Origin: Acidobacteriota bacterium
GTDB taxonomy: Bacteria; Acidobacteriota; Thermoanaerobaculia; UBA5066; Gp7-AA6
Direction of reading: 5' to 3'
NCBI GenBank assembly: GCA_027307335.1
Contig: DAHUXD010000024.1
Location: forward strand, 1 to 64,000
Length of the DNA: 64,000 nucleotides
Made by a program: the position numbers and the translations under genes. The notes under the pieces are model-generated. The model was given only the letters and a program-made list of their open reading frames with translations, did not search any database and was not told the origin of the DNA. Shown in pieces: positions 57,437 through 64,000 of this stretch (position 1 is its first letter; each line of letters starts with the position of its first letter).

Positions 57437-58773
57437 CGTTCCGCTGGACGGACCTCCTCGTGACCGCCGCGCTCGCCGTCGGCTTCGCGGCGGTGGGCGA
57501 AGCGATTCTGCGCCGGAGATCGCGTGATCTGGTCTCCGGGAACGAGTCCTTTCTCGTCGGGATGGCCGCCTGCGGGGCGGGCCTCCTGCCCCTGTCCCTT
57601 CTGTTTCCCCGAGCCGCGTTGAGAGTCGAGCTGTTGGTCATGGCGTTATGCCTCCTGCTCGCCCTGTGGCGCCGCGCACGCGGCTCGCCATCGCCGCCCG
57701 CGCCCCGGCTACCGGCTGGAGCGAGAGATTTCGTGTGGCTCGTTCTCACGACGGCGGTCATCTTGGTCGCGGCCGATTTCACCGCGGTCAACCTCCGGTA
57801 CGCGTTTCTGTGGGATGGATTTCAGATCTGGGCGAGCAAGACTCAGCTTCTCTACTACCGGGGAGCGCTCGACCGGCTCTGGTATCCCGGTGACACGTAC
57901 GAGCTTCGGTACGTTCCCTATCCTCCGCTCGTCTCGCTTTACGAGGCGCTGCTCCAGGTCGTGCGCGGGCAATTCGATTTCGATTCCTTCAAGCCCGTGT
58001 TCCTGCCGTTTTACTACTCGCTCCTCGTGGCGACCTACGGGGCGGCGCGGGCCGTCCTCTCCGCCCGTCTCGCCGCCGCCGCCACGCTGATGCTCGCGCT
58101 CCTTCCACTGGCCTCCACCGGCACGGCCGCCGGCGCCTACGCGGACATGCCGCAAGCCGCTTTCGTCGCGGGCGTCGTCGCCGCGGCCTTGCGCCGGACG
58201 GATTCGCACGGGGGCCTACCCTGGCTGATCGGCGGCCTCACCGTCGTGAAGCCGGAAGGCACGATCATCGCCGTCGTCGCCTGCGTGGCGGTGGCCTATG
58301 CCTGGAGCATCGAGAAGCGGACGGTCCGTCGTCTGCCCTGGAGTCGCGTCGCGATCGTCGCGGTTTTCCTGGCATTGCGTCTCGCTTACGTGCGCTGGGC
58401 GTCGGTGTCGGACAGCGTTTACGTGCTGACGAGAGAGTCGCTCATGGTTGCCGCCGGCCGGATTCCCCACGTCGCTCGCCTTTGCCTGGTCAAGATGCTC
58501 AGCCCCCGCCGCTGGGGATTGCTCTGGCCGGCATTCTTGCTCTCCGCCCTCGTTCTGGGTCGGCGAGGCTCTGCGGCGGAGACCAGCCTCGCCGTCGCGA
58601 CGGCCACCGCGGCTGCTTTGTTCGCGGTGATCTTTCTCTTCACGACGTGGCCTGTGGAACTCCACATCGATCAGGCGTATCCGAGGCTCCTCGCCCAGAT
58701 CTCTCCCGCGGCGGTCGTCGCCACGTTCAGCGGATGGCAATGCGCTCGGCAGGCTGATATCGAGGTTCCTTGA
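57433..58773 (+). CDS. GT-C-type polytopic membrane protein
   Basis: A 446-residue protein with roughly ten membrane helices. The first extracytoplasmic loop has FTAVNLRYAFLWDGFQIWASKTQLLYY then WYPGDTYELRYVPYPPL, with acidic and aromatic residues placed as in lipid-phosphosugar-dependent glycosyltransferases. Probably transfers a sugar from a polyprenyl phosphate donor, but no family-specific motif is certain. It starts with GTG overlapping the previous gene. Base composition drops compared with upstream genes. Confidence 0.68.
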   Translation: MTFRWTDLLVTAALAVGFAAVGEAILRRRSRDLVSGNESFLVGMAACGAGLLPLSLLFPRAALRVELLVMALCLLLALWRRARGSPSPPAPRLPAGARDFVWLVLTTAVILVAADFTAVNLRYAFLWDGFQIWASKTQLLYYRGALDRLWYPGDTYELRYVPYPPLVSLYEALLQVVRGQFDFDSFKPVFLPFYYSLLVATYGAARAVLSARLAAAATLMLALLPLASTGTAAGAYADMPQAAFVAGVVAAALRRTDSHGGLPWLIGGLTVVKPEGTIIAVVACVAVAYAWSIEKRTVRRLPWSRVAIVAVFLALRLAYVRWASVSDSVYVLTRESLMVAAGRIPHVARLCLVKMLSPRRWGLLWPAFLLSALVLGRRGSAAETSLAVATATAAALFAVIFLFTTWPVELHIDQAYPRLLAQISPAAVVATFSGWQCARQADIEVP

Positions 58774-61115
58774 ATCTTCGTTTTCACCACGCCTCCTTCC
58801 TGATTCGTGCGGCGCTGCTGCTCCTCCTCCTCGCGCTCATCGACTACGCCCCGATCCTCGCCGGCCGGGTCCCATTCCCGGCGGACCTGCTCCTGCAGCT
58901 TCCCCCCTACGAGTCCGTGGCCGATCCGCGTTTCGCACCGCGCCCGCATGCCGAGATGTGGGATCTCGTCACGGAGATGTACCCGTGGAAGGCGTACACG
59001 CGACGTGCCGCGCTCGCGGCGACGTTCCCGATGTGGAATCCGCATCTCCTGCTCGGGACCCCGTTCTCCGGCGACCCCCAACCCGCGCTCTTCTATCCCC
59101 CGACGCTGCTCTATGCGGTGCTGCCGACGCCGCTGGCATGGGCCCTTCTGTTCCTGCTGCGCACCGCCCTCGCGGGTTTTCTCGTGGTCGTGCTCGCCCG
59201 TTCGCTCGGAGCCGACGGCCCCGGTGCGCTCGTCGCGGGTGTCGTCTTCGCGTTCTGCGGCTGGGTCACGGCCTTTCAGACGCGGCCGCATCTCGATACG
59301 GTGACATGGCTCGCGCTCGGGTTGTTCGCGATCGACCGTCTTCGGCAAAGGCCGACCGGACGGGCGATCGCTCTGACCGCCGCGGCATTTGCCCTTCCGG
59401 TCTTCGCCGGCCAGCCGGAGAGTGCGGCTCACGTCACTTTCGTGGGGCTCGTTTTTTTTCTCTTTCGTTTCGCGGTTCCCGAACGCGATGCGCCGAGCCG
59501 GGCGCGTTTCGCTGGCGCGTTTGCTGCTGCGGGGCTTCTCGCCTTGGCGCTCGCGGCCGTCCAGGCGCTTCCAACGCTCGAATTCATCGGGCAGCTCGAC
59601 CGTGGACTCGACCGTCCTTGGCCGACGAAGCCGCTCCGGGAGATCGCGGCGTTCCTGTCTCGCGACCTCGGCTCGAACCCGAACTCCGCCGGCGTCGGAA
59701 TCCCCGACAGCGCGGCCTACGCCGGCATGCTGACGCTGCTTCTCGCACCGCTGGCGCTGCTCCATCGCAATCGCCGCGACGCTTTCTTTTTTCTCGGCCT
59801 TGTCGTCGTCTGTCTCTCGATCGTGTACGGCCAGGGCCCCGTTTATCGGCTCTCTCTCCATACGCCGCTGCTGCGGGGAATTCCGAACGGGAGGCTCCTC
59901 GCCGTCGCCGACCTGTCTCTCGCCCTGCTCGCCGCCCTCGGGCTCAGCGCCCTGGTCGAGGACCTCCGAACCCGCCGCCGGCCGGGCGCCGTCTGCTGGG
60001 TCCTCGCAGGAGGAGCCTTCGTCGCCGCCGCCGTCGGCACGAGGGCGATCCTGGTGCACGGCCGGATCGGCTACGAGCCCCACCCTCTTCTTTCGTTCCG
60101 GACGATCCGGGGGCCCGCATCCTCCGCGGCGATCCTGCTGGCGTCCGCGCTGCTTCTCGGTCTCGCTCTCGCGGGGCGGCTGCGCGCGGAGCGTTTCGCG
60201 GTCCTCGCGGTGACCTTCGTCGCCCTCGATCTCATGAGCGCGAGTTTTTGTTTCGTGCCCTTCTTCCGGCCGGCCGACGTCTTTCCGCCCGCGCCCACGT
60301 TCGATTTCCTGAGACGCGACCCGGGCGTCCAGCGCGTCGCGGCCGTCGACACCGCCTACAGCCCCGGAGCCGAGCTCGCCTACGGCCTGGACTCGGCCGG
60401 AGGCTTCAACGTCATTCCGCGGCGCACCAACGCGATGCTCTCCACGCTCGGCACCGTCCAGTGGGAAGTCCCGCGCTTCCGCTCGGAGCGGATCGTCGGG
60501 ACGCCGGGCCGACTCCTCGACCTGATGAACGTGAAGTACCTGGTCGCCACCGCGTCGAACCGAGGAGCCGCCACCCTCGCCGTCCGTCCGGAGCGCTTCC
60601 GGCTCGTCTTCTCCGACGCGACCGTCCGGGTCTTCGAGAACCGCACGGTCCTGCCACGGGCGTTCCTCGTTCCGGCGTCGGGCGTCGAGGTCCTGTCGTC
60701 GGAGAAGACGCAGCTCGCGCGCCTCCTGTCGGCCGACTTCGACCCGGCGCGCTCGGTCATCCTGCCCGAGGCCGTGTCGATCCCGTTTCGCGGCGAAGCG
60801 GACCCCGTGCTGCCTCCCGGCGTCTCCGAAATCGTGCCGGGCATCAACGACGTGCGCATGACCGCCGGCGTGGCGGAGCCCAGCATCCTGGTGCTCTCGC
60901 AGACGCACTATCCCGGCTGGCGCGTCGAGGTCGACGGATCCCCGGCCGCGCTGCTCCGGGCCGACTACGGCTTCGACGGGGTCGCGCTTTCGCCCGGACG
61001 GCATCGGGTGCGCTTTGCGCTCGTCCCGAATTCCCTCAGAATCGGGGCCCTGATGACCGCCGCCGCTCTCGCCTTCTGCGCCGTCCTCGTCCTGAAGGGA
61101 CGCCGCGGCCGGTGA
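58770..61115 (+). CDS. YfhO-like large membrane protein
   Basis: A 781-residue protein from a TTG overlapping the previous stop. The first loop FAPRPHAEMWDLVTEMYPWKAYTRRAALAATFPMWNPHLLLGTPFSGDPQPALFYPP (given in part) is typical of the YfhO family, with about 12 helices up to residue 490. A soluble C-terminal domain (about 500-750) closes with HYPGWRVEVDGSPAALLRADYGFDGVALSPGRHRVRF, also YfhO-like, and a last helix. YfhO proteins glycosylate lipoteichoic acid in Firmicutes; here surface-glycan glycosylation is inferred. Confidence 0.82.
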   Translation: MNLRFHHASFLIRAALLLLLLALIDYAPILAGRVPFPADLLLQLPPYESVADPRFAPRPHAEMWDLVTEMYPWKAYTRRAALAATFPMWNPHLLLGTPFSGDPQPALFYPPTLLYAVLPTPLAWALLFLLRTALAGFLVVVLARSLGADGPGALVAGVVFAFCGWVTAFQTRPHLDTVTWLALGLFAIDRLRQRPTGRAIALTAAAFALPVFAGQPESAAHVTFVGLVFFLFRFAVPERDAPSRARFAGAFAAAGLLALALAAVQALPTLEFIGQLDRGLDRPWPTKPLREIAAFLSRDLGSNPNSAGVGIPDSAAYAGMLTLLLAPLALLHRNRRDAFFFLGLVVVCLSIVYGQGPVYRLSLHTPLLRGIPNGRLLAVADLSLALLAALGLSALVEDLRTRRRPGAVCWVLAGGAFVAAAVGTRAILVHGRIGYEPHPLLSFRTIRGPASSAAILLASALLLGLALAGRLRAERFAVLAVTFVALDLMSASFCFVPFFRPADVFPPAPTFDFLRRDPGVQRVAAVDTAYSPGAELAYGLDSAGGFNVIPRRTNAMLSTLGTVQWEVPRFRSERIVGTPGRLLDLMNVKYLVATASNRGAATLAVRPERFRLVFSDATVRVFENRTVLPRAFLVPASGVEVLSSEKTQLARLLSADFDPARSVILPEAVSIPFRGEADPVLPPGVSEIVPGINDVRMTAGVAEPSILVLSQTHYPGWRVEVDGSPAALLRADYGFDGVALSPGRHRVRFALVPNSLRIGALMTAAALAFCAVLVLKGRRGR

Positions 61116-62074
61116 GCTTCCTCCGCCGGATCGGCCTCCAGGGCGCCAGCGCGCGGGAGCTCTACGACGAAATCGTGCGGCGCGTCGGCTTCGATCCGAA
61201 CGCGCCGAACTGGACGCCCGAGCTCCGCGAGCTCCACCGCCACTCGCGCGAGAAGAAACTCCAGCTCTTCCCCGACTTCTTCTACACGCCGGTCTTCTCG
61301 CCGGAGGACCTCTCGAACGAGGTCTGGGCGGGCACGTTCCCGCACTGCGGGACGTGGGACCTCGACGCGCAGCGCGCGTTCCTGCGCGAGACGCCGAGCT
61401 TCGCCGACGAGCTCTCGACGCTCTCCTGGAACAGGCCGGAGTCCGATGGCGACGCCTCCTTCTACTGGGGCAACGGCCAGTTCAGCCACTCGGACGCTTC
61501 GCTCTATTTCTCCTTCGTCCGGCGCTTCCGCCCGGGCCGCATCGTCGAGGTCGGCGCCGGCCACTCGACGCGGCTCGCGGCCCGCGCGATCGAGGCGAAC
61601 GGCTCGGGAAGGATCCTGTGCATCGACCCGCACGCCCCCGAGTGGCTCGCGCACCTCGACGCCCCCGTCGAGGTGCAGGCGATTCCCGTTCAGGAGGTCC
61701 CCGAGGAGACGTTCCTCGAGCTTTCGCCGTCCGACATCCTCTTCATCGACGGCTCGCACATCTCGAAGACGGGCTCCGACGTGAACCACCTCTTCCTGCG
61801 CATCCTCCCGCGGCTGCCGAAGGGCGTGCTCGTGCACGTGCACGACATCTGTCTGCCCTTCGAGTACCCGCGGTACTGGTCGCAGGTGGAGCTCTGCTAC
61901 TGGAACGAGCAGTACGTGCTGGCCGCCCTGCTCGCGAACAGCCCGAAGTTCGAGATCCTCGTCGGCGTGCACTACCTGCAGAAGGCCGACCTCGAGTGCC
62001 TGAAACCCTTCGTCCCGAAGGTCGAGAACGTCACGCCGGGCGGCGGAAGCCTCTGGCTCCGCGTCCGCGAATGA
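61112..62074 (+). CDS. Class I SAM-dependent methyltransferase
   Basis: A 320-residue protein from a GTG overlapping the YfhO-like stop. The core starts at about 145: GRIVEVGAGHSTRLAARAIEAN (motif I), then ILCIDPHAPEWLAHLD, and DILFIDGSHISKTGSDVNHLFLRILPRLPKG with the FIDGxH motif of the Methyltransf_24 type. VHVHDICLPFEYP follows. The N-terminal 130 residues are an extra domain with FWGNGQFSH-like sequence. It probably methylates a sugar or lipid-linked glycan. Confidence 0.87.
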   Translation: MSFLRRIGLQGASARELYDEIVRRVGFDPNAPNWTPELRELHRHSREKKLQLFPDFFYTPVFSPEDLSNEVWAGTFPHCGTWDLDAQRAFLRETPSFADELSTLSWNRPESDGDASFYWGNGQFSHSDASLYFSFVRRFRPGRIVEVGAGHSTRLAARAIEANGSGRILCIDPHAPEWLAHLDAPVEVQAIPVQEVPEETFLELSPSDILFIDGSHISKTGSDVNHLFLRILPRLPKGVLVHVHDICLPFEYPRYWSQVELCYWNEQYVLAALLANSPKFEILVGVHYLQKADLECLKPFVPKVENVTPGGGSLWLRVRE

Positions 62075-62081
62075 GCCCGAT

Positions 62082-63551
62082 CTAGAGAGGGCGGCCGGCC
62101 CCGTCGCCCTCCGGAGCGCGCCAGCGGCGCCACATCTTCCTCAGGATGCCGACCTCCTCCTCGGGTGCCGGCTCGGGAGTGGCCACCTCGGCCGCCGCGG
62201 CGGTTTCGGGCTCCGGCGCCGCGGCGGGCGGCACGAGGCCGAGCTCCACGCGGATCGGGTGCATCGCCGAGGCGTGGACCTCGTAGGTCCGGTGCGCGAC
62301 GCACTGCTGACAGGCGCGGTGGACGCGGCCGTCGCGGATGTGCTCGCGCACGGATTGCAGGGCGGGGCCGTTCCACGCGGTGCCGACGCTGGAGTCGCCC
62401 GCGAACTCGCCGAGGTCCTCGTGGACGTTCATGTAACAGCAGACGCGCGCCTTGCCCGTCGCGGACAGGTAGAGCGTCGTCCAGGGATAGTGGCAGTACA
62501 TCGGCGGCAGGCCCGTCTCGGGATTCACCGGGACGGCGGGCGGCTCCGGCGACGCGGGCGCCGCGGCCGCGGGAGGCGCGGACGCCGGCGCGGGTGGTTC
62601 CGCCGTCTGCGTCGCGAGCTGGGTCGGGAGCTCCGACGGCCTGGGCGGCTCGGGGAGGTCCCGGTTGTGGAGCGCCACGCGCTCGCCGTCGGCCGGCGCG
62701 GCCGCCGGCCACTCGAACTCCGGGTTGACGAAGCACTGGAACGTCGTCCCCGCCGGCTCCATGATCGCGCGCGCCCCGGCGACCGCGGCGTCGAACGTCT
62801 CCCTCGGCACGGACGCCAGGCGGAAGTTCTTGTAGTACGCCTCGTAGTCGCCCACCGTGTCGACGAAGTGGTGGAGCGGGTTGACGCCCATGAACCAGAT
62901 CCCGAGCGGAGCGAGCTGCCGCGCGAGGTCCGGAAGCTCGTGGTAGTTGTCGTTCTGCGCGACGAAGTTGACGACGATGCGCGGGAACTCGGACTTGCGC
63001 CGCTCCTTCTCCTGGTGGATGAGCTCGAGGACGTGGAGCACCTTCGCGAGGCTCGCTCCGCGGAGCTTCTCCATCGTCGCCTCGGTCCCGCCGTCGATCG
63101 AGAACGTGAGCTGGTCGTACCCGGTCGCGACGAGCCAGACCACGTCGGCGGGGCGGATCAGCATCCCGTTCGTGATGCCGGAGGTCCGGCAGCCGTGGTT
63201 CTTCAGGACCGTGACGAGCGGCGCGAGCTCGGGATAGAGGAACATCTCGCCGTAGCCGAAGGTATGGACCTCGATCGCCGCGGCGAAGAAATCCTCCATC
63301 CGGGCGAGGATCGGCCACGAGAGGTCCCGGCCGTTCTTGGCCAGCGAGGGGTCCCACGAGAACCCGCACTTCTTGCAGCGCAGATTGCAGCGGGAGCTCA
63401 CCTCGAGGAAGAGCTGGACGGGCTTGTTCGTCGTCTCGACCGATCCGGACGCGGCGTTCGCCAGATAGGCATCGAAGTTGGCGCGCTTCGCGGCCTTCGG
63501 ATCGGAAGGGGCGACGGGAGTGACGGCGGCCTCCGCCGGGTGGGCTTCCAC
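62082..63551 (-). CDS. Radical SAM protein with SPASM-like domain
   Basis: A 489-residue protein. The [4Fe-4S] motif CNLRCKKC (about 54-61) is a CxxxCxxC cluster site; GYGEMFLYPELAPLV and TNGMLI are conserved barrel motifs. After about residue 270 comes a Pro/Ala-rich linker of roughly 65 residues, then a SPASM-type Cys region: MYCHYPWTTLYLSATGKARVCC and CQQC. The C-terminal tail is acidic and Pro-rich. Similar proteins modify peptides or sugars. It is convergent with the methyltransferase gene. Confidence 0.88.
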   Translation of the reverse strand: MEAHPAEAAVTPVAPSDPKAAKRANFDAYLANAASGSVETTNKPVQLFLEVSSRCNLRCKKCGFSWDPSLAKNGRDLSWPILARMEDFFAAAIEVHTFGYGEMFLYPELAPLVTVLKNHGCRTSGITNGMLIRPADVVWLVATGYDQLTFSIDGGTEATMEKLRGASLAKVLHVLELIHQEKERRKSEFPRIVVNFVAQNDNYHELPDLARQLAPLGIWFMGVNPLHHFVDTVGDYEAYYKNFRLASVPRETFDAAVAGARAIMEPAGTTFQCFVNPEFEWPAAAPADGERVALHNRDLPEPPRPSELPTQLATQTAEPPAPASAPPAAAAPASPEPPAVPVNPETGLPPMYCHYPWTTLYLSATGKARVCCYMNVHEDLGEFAGDSSVGTAWNGPALQSVREHIRDGRVHRACQQCVAHRTYEVHASAMHPIRVELGLVPPAAAPEPETAAAAEVATPEPAPEEEVGILRKMWRRWRAPEGDGAGRPL

Positions 63552-63560
63552 CCTGCGACT

Positions 63561-64000
63561 CTACTCCGCTCCGATCTTCGACGCCACCGCGGTCACGCCC
63601 TCGCGCGGCGCGTGCGCCTTCCATTCCACCCCGAACTTCTTCTCGAAGTAGGCCTGGTTCTTCTTCCAGAGCGCGTCGTACGCCTCGGGCGAGAGCTTGC
63701 GGAACGCGCCCTGACCCACGTGGTGAACGTACGCGTCCTCGGCGCAACAGACCCGGTAGCCCCTCGCGCGCATGCGGACCGCGAAGTCGTCGTCCTCGAA
63801 CATGCCGACGCCGTAGGCCTCGTCGAGCGGCCCGACCTCGTCGAGCACCTGCCGCCGCGCGGCGACGCAGTACATCGCGGCAACGCCGATGTCGAAGACG
63901 CGCCCCCGGTGCTCCCGGGCCCGGCGCGCGGCAAACGCGGGCAGGCCGGCGAAGTCCGCGTATTCCGGCTCGACGCGCGCCTCGTTGCCGCAGAAGTTCG
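63561..64000 (-). CDS. Family 2 glycosyltransferase, 5' end outside window
   Basis: The frame stays open from the right window edge (NFCGNEARVEPEYADFAGLP...) to TGA/TAG at 63561, at least 146 residues. IGVAAMYCVAARRQVLDEVG and LDEAYGVGMFEDDDFAVRMR are the acceptor-side motifs of GT-A family 2 enzymes, including the ED catalytic-base motif; VHHVGQGAFRKL follows. The N-terminal nucleotide-sugar-binding half is missing. The internal ATG at 63875 is not the start. It is on the same strand as the radical SAM gene, 9 bases upstream, so they are likely co-transcribed. Confidence 0.85.
   Translation of the reverse strand, partial: NFCGNEARVEPEYADFAGLPAFAARRAREHRGRVFDIGVAAMYCVAARRQVLDEVGPLDEAYGVGMFEDDDFAVRMRARGYRVCCAEDAYVHHVGQGAFRKLSPEAYDALWKKNQAYFEKKFGVEWKAHAPREGVTAVASKIGAE

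Noticed and set aside
58671-61004. 777-codon minus-strand frame
   Set aside because: Low-complexity Arg/Glu-rich translation opposite the YfhO-like gene, no domain pattern.

Overview
This is a very GC-rich bacterial chromosome segment with many GTG and TTG starts, tightly overlapping operons, and almost no intergenic space outside one inserted island. An orphan FtsX/MacB-type permease of the ADOP (acidobacterial duplicated orphan permease) architecture, an exosortase-H-like locus, a LytTR/LytS module, PilZ and a CdaA operon together suggest Acidobacteriota, perhaps a Thermoanaerobaculia-like lineage. That placement is inference from gene content; no rRNA or other marker fixes it.

Layout. 1-1160: end of a TolC-type efflux gene divergent from an ArsR regulator, with a palindromic operator between. 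1209-4741: tilS, an hpt-like gene and ftsH. 4865-12052: small enzymes, then folP-cdaA-cdaR-glmM-HAD (folate, c-di-AMP and cell-wall precursor synthesis) and an HdeD-like protein. 12060-21109: ligA, a secreted M1 peptidase, membrane and metabolic genes, a receiver-PilZ protein and dCMP deaminase. 21231-25219: an operon joining a ketosynthase, a ketosynthase without catalytic residues, a thioesterase and an exosortase with a partner membrane protein. 25216-32190: FHA-Fis regulator, fhs, smc and a cyclic-nucleotide-binding protein.

32289-40291: tRNA-Thr(CGT) carries a 7.9-kb genomic island bounded by a perfect 42-bp direct repeat of the tRNA 3' half. The island has visibly lower GC. It holds two integrase C-terminal scars, a decayed alpha/beta-hydrolase, a TetR-controlled SDR/quinone-oxidoreductase pair with twin identical operators, an ADOP permease, a beta-propeller gene tail, and a nucleotidyltransferase/HTH pair resembling AbiE-type (type IV) toxin-antitoxin systems. 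No intact integrase remains.

40428-46478: an RND efflux operon (adaptor, pump, TolC-type channel). 46555-50627: an outer-membrane protein divergent from a molybdate locus (HTH-TOBE regulator, modA, modB, modC). 51502-55915: a LytTR response regulator, a degenerate LytS-like kinase, an intact LytS-like kinase and a serine-hydrolase-fold protein without its catalytic Ser/Lys. 55944-64000: methyltransferases, large membrane proteins of glycosyltransferase-C type, a radical SAM/SPASM protein and a family 2 glycosyltransferase, probably for surface glycan or peptide modification.

Two patterns cut across the window. Many genes start 5-9 bases after a TAnnnT hexamer with no Shine-Dalgarno site, the signature of leaderless transcription. 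Recurrent GC-rich repeats sit directly after stop codons, and one is translated as part of a protein. Several proteins keep their fold but lack key catalytic residues: the hpt-like protein, the receiver domain, the second ketosynthase, the first LytS-like kinase and the beta-lactamase-fold protein.
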